Source of the DNA: Nemophila menziesii
Taxonomy: Eukaryota; Streptophyta; Magnoliopsida; Boraginales; Hydrophyllaceae
DNA: 64,000 bases
Reading direction: 5' to 3'
NCBI GenBank assembly: GCA_029959085.1
Contig: JARWIR010000090.1
Span: 1,488,001 to 1,552,000, forward strand
Position numbers and translations under genes: made by a program. How positions within the stretch are numbered: the first letter of the stretch is position 1; every line of letters starts with the position of its first letter. This document shows positions 10,306-21,482 of the stretch, one piece after another. The notes beneath the pieces are model-generated. The model had not been told where the DNA came from and ran no database searches. It was given only the letters and a program-made list of their open reading frames with translations.

Positions 10306-10855
10306 CCTTTGTCGTCCCGACAAAGCAAAACAAAACAAAACAAGGGGTAGAAGTAAACGCAAGAACAAATAGAAGCTTAGCAAATAAACCTAAAGCAATT
10401 CTTAAGATAAATCTCATATAGCAAAACTTTAAGAACTAACATATACATACACTAATCATGCAAAATCAAACATAAATAATCTCAATCATAAAATTAAAGT
10501 TGCAATGCTTGAAGGTTACACTTGTACTCATATCTGTATGATGGCTATAGGGTGGTCATTAATCATAAATCGCTTTGAATGTTCCACCTAAATATTCCCT
10601 ATCAACAGAAGTATAAATTCACTATGTATTTAAGAATCAAGAGGTCTTTATGGTTTTAATATTGGCTTAAGGACGGTATGGATATATATTTGGTAAATTT
10701 GAAGTGAGCTTTTGGCTCTCTCCTCACTTACCATCCACATGTCCTCGAGCTTGAGTTTACGCTCAAAAATGTTCTCACTCACCCATTTGACGCGCTAATG
10801 TTGCGTCCCCAATGTCAACCCAAATAAATCTAAGATGATTCCCAAAAATATTCCA

Positions 10856-10997
10856 CTTTGCCGATTTATTCAATTTTTTTTTTTCTTTCTTTTTATTTTC
10901 TTTTTCATTTCTTTTCTTCTTCTTTTTTTTTTTTTTTTTTTTTTTTTTTCTTTTTTCTTTTTTTTTCTTTTTTTTTTTTTTTCAAATCCTGGCAAAG
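10856..10997 (-). repeat. A-rich low-complexity tract enclosed by CTTTGCC/GGCAAAG stem
   Basis: CTTTGCC at 10856-10862 and GGCAAAG at 10991-10997 enclose a homopolymer-like T/C tract (A-rich on the element strand). Both gag-only elements have the same arms around unrelated AT-rich filler (30440-30616; 61233-61503). The poly-Phe and poly-Lys ORFs across it are artefacts. Confidence 0.7.
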
Positions 10998-11656
10998 GGT
11001 TACAAATAATAATATCATCTACATTTTTGTGCCTTAATACAAACACATATAATCCCTTCCCAATGTAAATTCCCAAAATGTGGACCCTCCACCCCAAACT
11101 CAAGCTCGAGACACGTCTCAGGGTTGTGATTCAAGTGCGGGTCATTTGGTCATGCCTAATAATCTAAAGGATAATGGGCTTATATCGTGGCTACAAAAGA
11201 AAAGGCTTAAGGCTCAAAAATTGGGCTAAGACGGATAAAATTATAATAAGGGATAGCAAGCTAAAGGTTTCAAATGGCTAACAAAGAACTGCCCCTATCA
11301 TTTTCCTAAGTACATAGCTTGTCTTTAGTTCATATCTAGGTGGGTTCTCTACTAATTAAGATTTCACGTTCTACACACCAAACATATTCCTTAAGTACAA
11401 GCTTACTTCATTTGCATTGTTCATTAATTTTTCCTATCAATTACCTATGTTCGCATGCAATTGTAAGTGCGTTCTATATCAGTCCCTAAAGTTCACTATT
11501 TACTATCATAGATTCATCAAAAGTATGCTTAAAGGGACATTTAAAATCTTCTATAGTCAAACGCAACTCCGAAAATTATTTTTATTGAAAGCAAATAAAA
11601 CATATAACACATAAAAATTGGGATGAGGCAACGAACCCCACCCCAAACTCAAAAAT

Positions 11657-11676
11657 GAGTCGTGTCCCCACGACTC
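11657..11676 (-). other. Hairpin with GGGA loop after ORF2, with adjoining PPT-like motif
   Basis: Perfect 8-bp stem around a 4-nt loop (GAGTCGTGGGGACACGACTC on the minus strand), followed within a few bases by a TTTGAGTTTGGGGT motif. Equivalent hairpins lie at 29750-29769 and 60538-60557 with the same loop. Confidence 0.6.
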
Positions 11677-11744
11677 GAAAAGACTCAACGCAATAAAAAA
11701 ATAAACTAATCTAACTAAAATGCGAAAGGGATAGAAAACGTATC

Positions 11745-13076
11745 TTAACCAGCTCGAGGCTGGTTATCGGTGTTGCGTCCATGAACTTTCTCCTGCATAA
11801 GAATACCATAGGTGGCATGTTGAATTGTGCTCACTCCCGTTAACATGTTTCGGAGAAGTTCTAACTCTTGTGTAACGTTTCCTAAAGATGCAATCATCTT
11901 CACTTGGTTCTCTTCTAACACCTTCACTTTAGCTTCCAACTCATCAGTTGTATGCATCTTCTTCTTTGGAGGAGCTCTAGGATTCCTTGTTGCTTTAACC
12001 ACCTCATCATGAATATTCTTGATCAAGGTTAAACCCATGCTCTCACATACTACAACACGATCCATCTCTGCGTCTTTACGCGGAACCTTTGCGTCTAAAC
12101 ACAAAGTAGTGACAGTACAAGGAAATTTGAGATTTTGTTGTGAAGTAGGAATTCTAGCAAATTCTATGATGGTATCATATATCACACGAGCAACATCCAT
12201 AGGTTTCTCCTCAATAATACACTTAATGAACAAAAGATGCTCCTTCTTTACTTCCGATATGTGTTTAACTCCGAAGAAGGTAGGTATTATGAAACGTGAC
12301 CAAATCTTAGCGCATGGTAGCAAGTTACTACTATACATCTGTCCAGGATATCTTTCTCCTTCGGGAATTGGGTGGGCCCCATCAACAATCACTTTCCCCC
12401 AAAGGGATTCATAATCAAACGAAGGCTCTTTAAGAGATTCTTGAAACGGACATATTCCGGAAAACTTGGGTAACTTCAATGATTTACGAATAAGCTCAAC
12501 GGAGAAAGGAACTACCTTTTTGCGAATTATAACAGCTTCTTTTGAGAAGGCGATTCCTTCATAAAAATCTCGCACCAAGGTAGGAATATACTCAAGCTTC
12601 CTTTCTCTCAATTCCTTCCAACCCAATTTATCACAAGTAACACCATAATCTTTATAAGCACTAGTCATAATACCTTTAGGAAGATTCATCTCCTCACCAA
12701 ACTTCAAAAATTCAATTCGATCACGAACTTGAGTTTCCCACGGAACGAAGACTCTCTTAGGCTTGTGAGCCCAAGCTTTCCTACGCGGAGCTTTCGGTTG
12801 TTGCACTGGTTCTTCGGGAAGTACTAGTTCAGTTTCTTTAACCTCTTCTTCAACTTCTTCCTCACTTTCTTCATCACTCTCATCAATTAACCTGCTCTTT
12901 TTCGGATTAGCCTTACTCGGATTCTCTTTTCGTTTCGGAGCAATTTGGTTTTGGACAGTCTTTTTGGATCGCGAATCCGGAATCTCAATTGCTTGGTCTG
13001 GGCTAGCTCCAACAGTGTTCCTGTTTCTTGGTATGTTTCTTCGATAGTTACACATGGAATCGGTTCTGTTAGTCAT
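11745..13076 (-). CDS. Athila ORF2 (443 aa), 'putative plant transposon protein' type
   Basis: Intact ORF starting just downstream of a PPT-like motif. It has a basic/acidic N-terminal third with the acidic run DESDEESEEEVEEEVKETE. A folded-looking middle follows (RDRIEFLKFGEEMNLPKG, LVRDFYEGIAFSKE, VVPFSVELIRKSL), resembling the domain found after pol in many Athila-group elements. Near the C-terminus is a coiled coil (DELEAKVKVLEENQVKMIAS and on). I see no signal peptide or convincing membrane segment, so I do not call it envelope-like. Its function is unknown; it is not a catalytic protein by any motif I can see. The gag-only element at 24516 keeps only the N-terminus and a coiled coil of the equivalent protein. 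Confidence 0.85.
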   Translation of the reverse strand: MTNRTDSMCNYRRNIPRNRNTVGASPDQAIEIPDSRSKKTVQNQIAPKRKENPSKANPKKSRLIDESDEESEEEVEEEVKETELVLPEEPVQQPKAPRRKAWAHKPKRVFVPWETQVRDRIEFLKFGEEMNLPKGIMTSAYKDYGVTCDKLGWKELRERKLEYIPTLVRDFYEGIAFSKEAVIIRKKVVPFSVELIRKSLKLPKFSGICPFQESLKEPSFDYESLWGKVIVDGAHPIPEGERYPGQMYSSNLLPCAKIWSRFIIPTFFGVKHISEVKKEHLLFIKCIIEEKPMDVARVIYDTIIEFARIPTSQQNLKFPCTVTTLCLDAKVPRKDAEMDRVVVCESMGLTLIKNIHDEVVKATRNPRAPPKKKMHTTDELEAKVKVLEENQVKMIASLGNVTQELELLRNMLTGVSTIQHATYGILMQEKVHGRNTDNQPRAG

Positions 13077-13459
13077 CTCTTTTCACCCCAAACTCAAAAC
13101 TTCAAATAGAGAAAAAGCTAGAGAAAAGCTTTGAAATTTGATGTTTTGAGGCTTAAAACTTGAAGAACTAGGTGTTATATGAGATGGGTTAAGGTTATTA
13201 GATAGAGATTTAGAAAGAATTGGGTTTAATTTCAAGGTTGGGAAGAGGAAATTTTTGGAGAAAAGGTGAAATTTGATGATGTTTTGGAGAAGCTATGAGT
13301 TGATTTTGTGTTTTTGTGATGATAGAAGGCTTGATTTGATGATTTTATAGTTGTTTGTTGATGATTTTCGGAGTAGGTGGAGGCAAGAATTCGGATTATA
13401 AGGTTTGGCTTGGAAAAGAGGCAAAAAAACTAGGTTTAATGAAGTTAAAACCGCCTCTC

Positions 13460-13535
13460 GTAACAGCTGGCCGGTATGCCTTCGGATTCGCCGGTATACC
13501 GGCCGTTTCGCCGGTATGCCGGCCGAGAGGCCGGC

Positions 13536-13582
<47 letters not shown>

Positions 13583-13920
13583 TCAAAACGCAAGTATATT
13601 GCGTCGTCGCTGACGCAATGGTCAGGGAATTCGAAATCCTTGACCGGCTAGCCGGCGGATTCGCCGGTATGCCTGTCAAATCTCGATGGCGCATTTGATG
13701 ACGCAGCAACCTTGCGTCGTCGCTGACGCAAGGACCAGAACATTCTTCCTCGTTGGCCGGCTAGCCGGCGGATTCGCCGGCATGCCGGTGCTTCCTCGCT
13801 GGCGCGAATGAAGACGCAGCATTGCTGCGTTGTCGCTGACGCAGTGGTCAGGGAGTTGGGGTCTATCTGCTCGTTTGGCCGGTATGCCGGCCAGCTCGCC
13901 GGCTAGCCGGTCAAACCTGC
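13460..13920 (-). repeat. GC-rich palindrome and hairpin cluster between pol and ORF2
   Basis: In an AT-rich element this stretch is packed with short palindromes (GGCCGGTATGCCGGCC, GCCGGCTAGCCGGC) and three hairpins with an identical 6-nt loop: 13598-13619, 13710-13733 and 13825-13844. The unit is roughly 110 bp and repeated about three times with drift. A poly-T run (13538-13579) precedes it on the plus strand. Short ORFs across it are low-complexity and not coding. Confidence 0.85.
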
Positions 13921-14117
13921 TGTGGACTTCAATTTTTCTCCGTTTTTCCCATCGTTTGACCCCAAACTCATGACCATTATACCCCTGAAATCATCAAAAA
14001 CAAACACCCTTCCTCATTTCTTAAAAATAAAACTAAAATAAACGAAAACCTTAACTAATTTATACTACGGAAATTGAAATACGTAAACTAATATACAAGA
14101 AATTGGCTTTTGTTTAA

Positions 14118-14134
14118 CGTCGTTAAGCTCGACG
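14118..14134 (-). other. Conserved hairpin just after the pol stop codon
   Basis: Minus strand CGTCG-AGCTTAA-CGACG followed by TTAAACAAAAG, 16 bp after the gag-pol stop. The gag-only elements have the same hairpin with a changed base pair (28288-28306 and 59034-59054), followed by the same TTAAACAAAAG. Confidence 0.6.
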
Positions 14135-14149
14135 GGTTACCTCGTGCTT

Positions 14150-17100
14150 CTAAGGAGCTTCGAGGAGGTACATGACCTCTCCGGGATGTGGGTCTTTTGC
14201 ACGATCTGTGTCTTCACCTCCATGATAAATTTTTAAACGATGACCGTTCACCATGAATGTACGGTTCTCAAGTGGATGTTCTATCTCTATAGCTCCATGA
14301 GGTGTAACCTTGGTTACAATGTAAGGACCCGACCACTTCGATCTTAATTTCCCCGGATAATTACTAAACTTCGAATTATATTTCAACACTCTTTGTCCTA
14401 CTACAAAGTTCTTCTCTCGAATTCGATTATCATGCCATCTCTTAGTATTTTCTTTGTAAAGCTTAGCATTTTCATAAGCATGTAATCTGAATTCATCAAG
14501 CTCATTAAGTTTCATCATTCGATTTGCACCCGCTAGCGTAGGATCTAAATTTAACTTTGCAATAGCCCAATAGGCACCCATTTCAAGTTCAAGAGGTAAG
14601 TGACAAGCCTTACCATAAACCATTCGATACGGAGAAGCACCTACTGGGGTTTTGAAAGCAGTTCGATATGCCCAAAGTGCATCATCTAATTTCATAGACC
14701 AATCTTTTCTTGTAGGACCAACGGTTTTCTCTAAAATAGATTTTACCTCACGATTTGATACTTCGGCTTGACCATTGGCTTGTGGATGATAAGCGGTAGA
14801 CACACGATGTCTGACTCCATATTTCTCTAGAACAGTCTTCAAATACTTATTAACGAAATGAGTACCTCCATCGCTAATAATCACCCTTGGAGTTCCATGT
14901 CTAGTGAAAATATGTGATTTTAAGAACTTAATCACCACTCTAGAATCATTGGTAGGTAAAGCCACTGCTTCTACCCACTTAGACACGTAATCAACAGCTA
15001 ATAAGATGTAGAGGTTACCATTTGAAGGGACGAACGGACCCATAAAATCTATACCCCAAACATCGAATATTTCAACTTCTAACACATTATTACGTGGCAT
15101 CTCATCCCTCTTGGATATGTTTCCGGTAAATTGGCATCTATTACATCTTTTAGTATATTCGTGACAATCTTTTATAATAGAAGGCCAATAGAAACCAGAT
15201 TGTAATACCTTAGCAGCAGTTCGATCTCCTTTGAAATGTCCACCGTAAGGTGAATCATGACACCCAGCTATAATCGCCTCAATTTCTTCCTTGGCTACGC
15301 ATCTTCTTATCATCTGATCAGCACACACTTTGTAGAGGAAAGGATCCTCCCAAAAGAACTGTCTTGCTCGGTGAGCTAATCTTTTTCTTTCTTGATAAGT
15401 TGAACCTTCAGGAAAGGAACCACTTACCACTAAGTTTGCAATGTCTGCATACCAAGGGGCTTCATAATCGCGAACTTCGAATAAATTCTCATCAGGAAAC
15501 TCTTCTCTAACCGCTTCAGTACCACTATTCAACTCTGAACCTTCTAACCTCGATAGATGATCTGCAACCTGATTCTCACACCCTTTTCTATCCTTGATCT
15601 CTAAATCGAACTCTTGAAGCAATAACACCCATCTGATTAACCTCGGTTTAGCATCCTTCTTCTCCATAAGATATCGAATCGCTGAATGATCTGTATAGAC
15701 AATAACTTTCGCTCCAAGAAGATAAGAGCGAAATTTATCGAATGAATACACAACCGCTAGCAACTCCTTTTCTGTAACTGTATAATTAATCTGAGCACCA
15801 TTAAAAGTTTTACTAGCATAATAAATCGAATGAAAAACTTTCTCTTTTCTTTGTCCTAATACAGCTCCCATACATAAATCACTCGCATCACACATAACCT
15901 CAAACGGTAGATTCCAATCTGGAGGCACTACTATAGGAGCAGAAATAAGCTTTTCTTTAATTGCTTTGAAAGCCGCTAAACAAGCTTCATCAAAAAGGAA
16001 TTTGGAATCCTTTTCAAGTAAGTTGCATAACGGTTTCGCAATCTTAGAAAAATCTTTGATAAATCGCCTATAAAAGCCAGCATGGCCTAGAAAACTTCTT
16101 ACCCCTTTAACAGAAACAGGAGGGGGAAGAGTTTTAATTACCTCAATCTTCGCTCTATCGACTTCCAATCCAACATTCGAAATTTTGTGACCCAGAACAA
16201 TACCTTCGCGAACCATGAAATGACATTTCTCCCAGTTTAAGACCAAATCTGTTTCTTTGCATCTGATTAACACTTTCTCCAAATTGTCTAAGCACTTATC
16301 AAAATCATCACCAAATACAGAGAAATCATCCATAAACACTTCAAGAAAGTTATCGATCATATCCCAGAAGATGGCCATCATGCATCTTTGAAAGGTAGCA
16401 GGAGCATTACACAACCCAAATGGCATTCTACGATATGCAAAAGTACCAAAGGGGCATGTAAATGTTGTTTTATGTTGATCTTCTGGAGCCACGTAAATTT
16501 GATTATACCCTGAATAACCATCCAAGAAGCAATAGTACTCTCTTCCGGCTAATTTGTCTAACATCTGATCTATGAAGGGCAAAGGGAAATGATCTTTTCT
16601 GGTGGCCTTGTTCAGCTTCCTATAATCCATGCAAACTCTCCATCCAACTACCGTTCTTGAAGGAATCGCTTCATTTTTATCATTAAGAACTGTTGTCATT
16701 CCTCCCTTCTTCGGTACACACTGAACCGGACTCACCCATTCACTACTCGAAATGGGATAAATAATCCCCGCATCTAAAAGCTTGATCACCTCTTTCTTTA
16801 CCACATCCTTCATGGCGGGCATTAATCTTCTTTGACCTTCAACTGAGCGTGCGTTAACATCTTCAAGTATGATTTTGTGTTGACAATAGGATGGACTAAT
16901 GCCTTTGATGTCAGCAATTGTCCAACCTATTGCTTCTTTGTTTGCTCTTAACACACGCAACAGTTTATCTTCTTGAGGACCTGTTAAATTAGCTGAAACA
17001 ATCACAGGTAGAGTTTCATTAGTACCTAAATACGCATACCTCAAGTGTGCTGGCAATGGTTTTTCTTCCAATTCCGGAGGAGATTCAATTGAAGGCTTCT

Positions 17101-19801
17101 TTTTAGGAACAATCTCCCCCGGTTCTCTCACAGGTTCATAGGCAGGACGCCTATACTTTGGACTTTCAGAATTTAGAGCCGCTATTGTTTCAATAAGCTC
17201 TTCCATCATCTCAGGTGAATCTAATGTTAAAGCAGCCTGCAAGATATCATCAAAATTTAAACAATTAAATACCTCTTGCGATGCTTGCTCTACTACATCC
17301 ATTCTGAAGCAATCTTCCTGAGAGTCTGGGAATTTCATAGCTCGAAATACATTGAATTTCACTTCCTCATCTTGTATCCTCATTGTTAATTCACCATTCT
17401 CTACATCGATCAATGTTCTCCCTGTAGCTAGGAATGGTCTACCCAAAATAATGGGGACATTTCTATCTGCATTGTATTCAAGGATTACAAAATCAACAGG
17501 AAATATAAGTGTACCTGCCTTAACAAGGACATCCTCAATGCGGCCTTCAGGATGCGCAAGAGACCTGTCCGCCATTTGCAAGACCATAGAAGTGGGTCTT
17601 GCGTTTCCAATTTTTAGCTTATCAAAGATCGACTTGGGCATCAAATTGATGCTAGCTCCCAAGTCACATAGCGCCTTTCCTTTCCATTCTTCCCCAATTG
17701 ATATGGGAATCGTGAAACTCCCCGGATCAACCAACTTCGGAGGTAATTTACTTTGACAAATCGCGCTACACTCTTCTGGAAGACCAATCATCTCGTTATC
17801 ACAATAGGGCCTTTTGTTAGTGAGGGCCCTCTTCAAAAACTTAGTGTATTTCGGAATATCTCGAATCGCCTCAAGTAACGGGATATTAATACTTAGACCC
17901 TTCACTCTGTTAAAGAACTTCTGAAAATCCCCCAAATCACCCTTTTTCTGAACTCGCGATGGAAACGGTGGTGGAGGGCGATTAATCACCATATCATCTT
18001 TCTTTTTCGGGACCTCTCTTGGTCTCACTATTTCTTCAACCTCACTATCTTTCTCATTTTCTTTCTCTTTCTCCACCACTTCCTTTTCTTTTCTTGGTAC
18101 TTCTTTCTCTTTCATAATGGGAAAAGGAGGGGGAGGAAGGTTCTTACCACTTCTCAATGTAACAGCATTACAATCTTCGCGTTGCTTCGGATTCTCAGTA
18201 TCGCTAGGAAGTTGCCCTTGTGGGCGCTGATTCAGCTGTTTATTAATTTGGCTTAGCTGATTCTGGAAAATCTTCATATTCGCTTCAGCTGCGTTCTGAC
18301 GTTCTAAGGCTTGTGTTTGAAGAGCAATCAAATTTTCAACGGTTTTCTGAAGGGTAACTACTCCTTCTTGTGGATGGGCAGGTAAGGCTTTTTGGTTTAA
18401 AGTTTCATCGTATGTATTCTGAGGAGTATTCTGAGGAGCTTGCCTTTGTACATAATTTCCCTGATTCTGTCCTCCTTGATAATTGTTGTGTGGTCTTGGA
18501 TTATAGTTATTACCTTGGGGACGCGGCTGATATGCGTAGGTAGGATTGGCTGCCCCATTAGGATTTGAGTATTGAAACCCAGGATGGTTTCTGTTAGGCT
18601 GATATCCATTACCACTTGAATTGAAGTTACCTCTGTTGGACATGAACATCACGGATTCTTGGTTATTTGGACAACTTTCCTCATCATGATCATCTACCTG
18701 ACAAATCGAACACATATAAACCTCTTGTGCAGCATGCACAGCTACCTTCTTACCCGAAAATCCTTCTTTCACAGCTAAAGTAAGCTGTTTCAATTGTTGC
18801 TCAATAGTATTCTGAATCTTGTTCTCAAGCGTAGCAAATTTCTCTTCCATGTCAACATTATTCACTCCCTTAACCGGTGTTCTTACTGAATTCCACCCAA
18901 CTTCATTCTTAACTGTTCTCTCTAAGATAATTTTAGCATGAGCGGGTTGAACTTGAAGAAAACCTGCACCACATAGCGTATCCAACTTCTCTCTTGACTT
19001 CCCATCAAGGCCTCTATAAAAGATCTTAAGCTGTTGTTGTTCTGAATACCCATGATTGGGAACTTTTCGTAAACACATCTGAAATCTTGTCCAACTCTTA
19101 CCCAAAGTTTCTTCATATTCTTGACGGAAATGCGTCAATTCTAATTCAGCATCTAACCTCATGTTACTTGGGTAATACCTGTCAAAGAACGCAATCTCTA
19201 ATTGGTCCCAATTGGTGATCTTCGTAGGATCTTGCGTATCGTGCCATTCACTTGCTCCCTCAGTAACAAAGAACTTAAAAGCAGCAAAATACATCTGTTC
19301 TCTCGAGACCCCTTGTGTGATATAAGAATCACATATCTGTTTGAATTTCTGTACTGCCCTGAGAGGATCTTCTGCTGGTCTACCACGAAAATTACCAAAA
19401 TTCTGGAACTGAGCTAACATACCCGAATCTGGACGAAAACGTGGAACATTAATATCTGGAGCACCTACTCCTATAGCTGGAGCACGGAATGGAACTTCTG
19501 GAGGACCATTAGTAAACCACGGATCATGATTCATCACTATCTGGACTGGAGCATTGGGATTTAGTGGTTGAACTGGAGGAATAACGCCCGGAGCTAAAGG
19601 TTGGCCATTTGCATCTAGCTGGCCTTGTCCATTATTCTGTTGATTATTTTGAAGATTGATGTCTGCCATTCTGTTACTTAACTCTTCTACCTCTAAAGCT
19701 TCTCGTTCTCTTCTTCTCTTGTTTGCAAGTCTGATCAACGATTCTGGATTACTAAGGATCGGAGGTGTTGGCTCTAGATCCTTGAATAGCCTTCTTCGCA
19801 T
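14150..19801 (-). CDS. Athila gag-pol polyprotein (1883 aa)
   Basis: Single uninterrupted ORF beginning ~108 bp after the primer site. Gag core spans residues ~140-310, with a CCHC knuckle at C364, C367, H372 and C377 and a Gln/Asn/Pro-rich linker. Aspartic protease motif DLGAS is at 713-717. In the reverse transcriptase, LDGYSG has its Asp at ~1094 and FMDD lies at 1156-1159. RNase H has CDAS at ~1304 and TDHS at ~1370. Integrase has the zinc pair H1515/H1522 and C1553/C1556, and catalytic D1585, D1644 and E1680 with exactly 35 residues between the last two (DD35E). The C-terminal part ([18 protein letters not shown]) has no chromodomain, as expected for a non-chromovirus. Every catalytic residue I looked for is present. 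It packages and copies the element RNA and inserts the cDNA. Confidence 0.97.
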   Translation of the reverse strand: MRRRLFKDLEPTPPILSNPESLIRLANKRRREREALEVEELSNRMADINLQNNQQNNGQGQLDANGQPLAPGVIPPVQPLNPNAPVQIVMNHDPWFTNGPPEVPFRAPAIGVGAPDINVPRFRPDSGMLAQFQNFGNFRGRPAEDPLRAVQKFKQICDSYITQGVSREQMYFAAFKFFVTEGASEWHDTQDPTKITNWDQLEIAFFDRYYPSNMRLDAELELTHFRQEYEETLGKSWTRFQMCLRKVPNHGYSEQQQLKIFYRGLDGKSREKLDTLCGAGFLQVQPAHAKIILERTVKNEVGWNSVRTPVKGVNNVDMEEKFATLENKIQNTIEQQLKQLTLAVKEGFSGKKVAVHAAQEVYMCSICQVDDHDEESCPNNQESVMFMSNRGNFNSSGNGYQPNRNHPGFQYSNPNGAANPTYAYQPRPQGNNYNPRPHNNYQGGQNQGNYVQRQAPQNTPQNTYDETLNQKALPAHPQEGVVTLQKTVENLIALQTQALERQNAAEANMKIFQNQLSQINKQLNQRPQGQLPSDTENPKQREDCNAVTLRSGKNLPPPPFPIMKEKEVPRKEKEVVEKEKENEKDSEVEEIVRPREVPKKKDDMVINRPPPPFPSRVQKKGDLGDFQKFFNRVKGLSINIPLLEAIRDIPKYTKFLKRALTNKRPYCDNEMIGLPEECSAICQSKLPPKLVDPGSFTIPISIGEEWKGKALCDLGASINLMPKSIFDKLKIGNARPTSMVLQMADRSLAHPEGRIEDVLVKAGTLIFPVDFVILEYNADRNVPIILGRPFLATGRTLIDVENGELTMRIQDEEVKFNVFRAMKFPDSQEDCFRMDVVEQASQEVFNCLNFDDILQAALTLDSPEMMEELIETIAALNSESPKYRRPAYEPVREPGEIVPKKKPSIESPPELEEKPLPAHLRYAYLGTNETLPVIVSANLTGPQEDKLLRVLRANKEAIGWTIADIKGISPSYCQHKIILEDVNARSVEGQRRLMPAMKDVVKKEVIKLLDAGIIYPISSSEWVSPVQCVPKKGGMTTVLNDKNEAIPSRTVVGWRVCMDYRKLNKATRKDHFPLPFIDQMLDKLAGREYYCFLDGYSGYNQIYVAPEDQHKTTFTCPFGTFAYRRMPFGLCNAPATFQRCMMAIFWDMIDNFLEVFMDDFSVFGDDFDKCLDNLEKVLIRCKETDLVLNWEKCHFMVREGIVLGHKISNVGLEVDRAKIEVIKTLPPPVSVKGVRSFLGHAGFYRRFIKDFSKIAKPLCNLLEKDSKFLFDEACLAAFKAIKEKLISAPIVVPPDWNLPFEVMCDASDLCMGAVLGQRKEKVFHSIYYASKTFNGAQINYTVTEKELLAVVYSFDKFRSYLLGAKVIVYTDHSAIRYLMEKKDAKPRLIRWVLLLQEFDLEIKDRKGCENQVADHLSRLEGSELNSGTEAVREEFPDENLFEVRDYEAPWYADIANLVVSGSFPEGSTYQERKRLAHRARQFFWEDPFLYKVCADQMIRRCVAKEEIEAIIAGCHDSPYGGHFKGDRTAAKVLQSGFYWPSIIKDCHEYTKRCNRCQFTGNISKRDEMPRNNVLEVEIFDVWGIDFMGPFVPSNGNLYILLAVDYVSKWVEAVALPTNDSRVVIKFLKSHIFTRHGTPRVIISDGGTHFVNKYLKTVLEKYGVRHRVSTAYHPQANGQAEVSNREVKSILEKTVGPTRKDWSMKLDDALWAYRTAFKTPVGASPYRMVYGKACHLPLELEMGAYWAIAKLNLDPTLAGANRMMKLNELDEFRLHAYENAKLYKENTKRWHDNRIREKNFVVGQRVLKYNSKFSNYPGKLRSKWSGPYIVTKVTPHGAIEIEHPLENRTFMVNGHRLKIYHGGEDTDRAKDPHPGEVMYLLEAP

Positions 19802-19908
19802 ACACCAAACCTAAAAACCTGAAAAGAAACTAAACAAAAAGCGTAAAACTGATAAAATAAAAATGCACTTATCACTAAAGGATAAACACCGTGGTCACAC
19901 GCTACCGT

Positions 19909-19925
19909 CCCCGGCAGCGGCGCCA
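19909..19925 (-). promoter_or_regulatory. Primer binding site (tRNA-Asp type)
   Basis: Minus strand TGGCGCCGCTGCCGGGG, starting 7 nt after the 5' LTR end. From memory it complements the 3' end of plant tRNA-Asp with one mismatch. The same 17 bases follow the 5' LTR in the two gag-only elements (25998 and 57751). Confidence 0.85.
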
Positions 19926-19931
19926 AAAACT

Positions 19932-21482
19932 TGGTGGTCCTTTGTGTGTTCTAAAAATAATGCAATAAATAATCGAACCACAACCGCAAGTGTACGGTTG
20001 TCCCAAGTAGTAATTCTGATAAATCAGATTCGTTCCAAGGACGGAATGGTTGATCACAATGTTTAGCAAGTAGTGATTGATGCACTTATAAAGACAATAA
20101 TATATTTGTTTGGTTTTTGTTATAAGACTAATGAATGAAAGACAAATATTAAAATGCAAATAAAAGCTAAAACGCAAGTAATTTGATGGAAAACGCGATA
20201 TGAGAAGTAGCACCTGAGAACGCAAGGATCCTCCCTATCCTATTTCTTAACTTATGTTGTTTAAGGGCTAAATTAGTCAATTACAATGGTCGGGATTCTA
20301 ATATCCTTATACCCCCGTCAGGGTGGACTATAAGGCGATCCTAAAGTGTCACTAGTCCCGTCAGGGTAAATATGATCCACCGTTGGATGATTAAGTGTTA
20401 TTACCTCATTGGCCCTAGGATTAGCTAAGCTCGTCAGAATCATTAACTTCTATCCTAGATTGAATAAATGGTTCCGTATTTAAACCCTCCGTCAGGATGA
20501 TCCAATTGCCACTAATTGGAATAGCCTAAATACTATTACCTGTTCCTAGTTCATGACGCTAAAAACAGTAAACATTCATAATTTATCGAAAAGAGTAAAA
20601 GCCCTAATTTAGTTTAATTTATTAAAAACCCAAATTCAACATTCGTTAATTAATAGGAATTGGGATTCACCCATTGTTTGTTCTCAAGCACTAAATAAAA
20701 CTTAGCTCATATTAAAATGAAATACGAAATTAAAAATAAAGGAATTCATATTGTTTACAGAATTAAAAAGATAAAAGAACCTAATTTCCGGAATCGGAAT
20801 GACTACGAACGGAGATATAGACCCTCTCCAGCTCTTGTAGCTTCTTCTCCTTCCTTCAGTTGCTTCTCTCTGGTGTTTTTAATCTTGCAGAATGTGAATT
20901 GTGTGTAAAATAGAAGTCAAGGGCTGATTTTATAGGTGGAAATTCGGACTTGGACCTAGGCTTTTAATTGAAATATAAAAGGCCCAAGTCCACTAACTTA
21001 GCCCAAAATCCCGTAACTGCTGATATACCTTCACTAAAACAGCTTTTCCCGATGCGTTACAACTCCGATTGACCTCATTCCAGTTGCTAAAGTTCCGTAA
21101 TTCGATAAGGAATGATTTCTCTTCAAAGGTCAACAGCTAGATCATCGCTTAAGCACCTCGAAATCAGCAATCTATGGCCTGGAAAATGGATTTTTAGCTC
21201 TAAAAATAATATCTTCGGGATTTCTTTTCAAGTCTTGACTTTATCTTTTGATCTTTGACTTTCTCCTCGGATTCCTCTTCTAGCTAACATCTAAAACCTG
21301 TAAAATACTCACTAAAAATACCAATATTACGCGCAAAAGCTTAATAAATCAAAAATGCTAGAATTAAAAGAGGAAAATCATATTATTGCATATTTAGTCC
21401 AAAAGTCTATCGAAATGATTAAATAAACACCAAAAATGATGTCTCCTAAGGGTCGAAAATAAGAACATTTAAGGAGACATCA
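19932..21482 (-). repeat. 5' LTR of the intact Athila element
   Basis: On the minus strand it runs TGATGTCTCC...GGACCACCA, with TG/CA ends. The first 46 bp (21437-21482) form an inverted repeat TGATGTCTCC/GGAGACATCA. A TATAAAAT box lies at 20927-20934. Four copies of a CCGTCAGG-type motif lie in the middle, matching those at 9121, 9164, 9237 and 9295 in the other LTR. Small ORFs inside (for example 19902-20225) are LTR sequence, not genes. Confidence 0.95.
20927..20934 (-). promoter_or_regulatory. TATA box in active 5' LTR
   Basis: Minus-strand TATAAAAT within CCTATAAAATC, the only good TATA box I see in this LTR. It places the likely transcript start about 30 bp downstream, near 20900. Confidence 0.55.

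Larger units (their letters stand above)
8739..21482 (-). mobile_element. Intact Ty3/gypsy Athila-type LTR retrotransposon, 12,744 bp
   Basis: Minus-strand element: the 5' LTR is on the right (19932-21482) and the 3' LTR on the left (8739-10289). The LTRs are each 1551 bp, keep a constant offset of 11,193 bp, and I saw no mismatch, so insertion is very recent. From 5' to 3': primer site, one uninterrupted gag-pol ORF, a hairpin-rich GC-rich spacer, ORF2, a long 3' non-coding region and the polypurine tract. The protease motif [10 protein letters not shown], the long LTRs, the large 3' region and an ORF after pol indicate the Athila clade. No 5-bp target duplication is present; instead 268 bp are duplicated on both sides. 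All parts needed for autonomous transposition appear intact. Confidence 0.95.

Noticed and set aside
10835..11103. Poly-Phe and poly-Lys ORFs on both strands
   Set aside because: Homopolymer T/C tract inside a retrotransposon; an artefact of composition.
11745..13076. Athila ORF2 as an envelope-like protein
   Set aside because: No signal peptide, membrane segment or cysteine pattern is visible; the sequence fits the soluble plant-transposon-protein type better.
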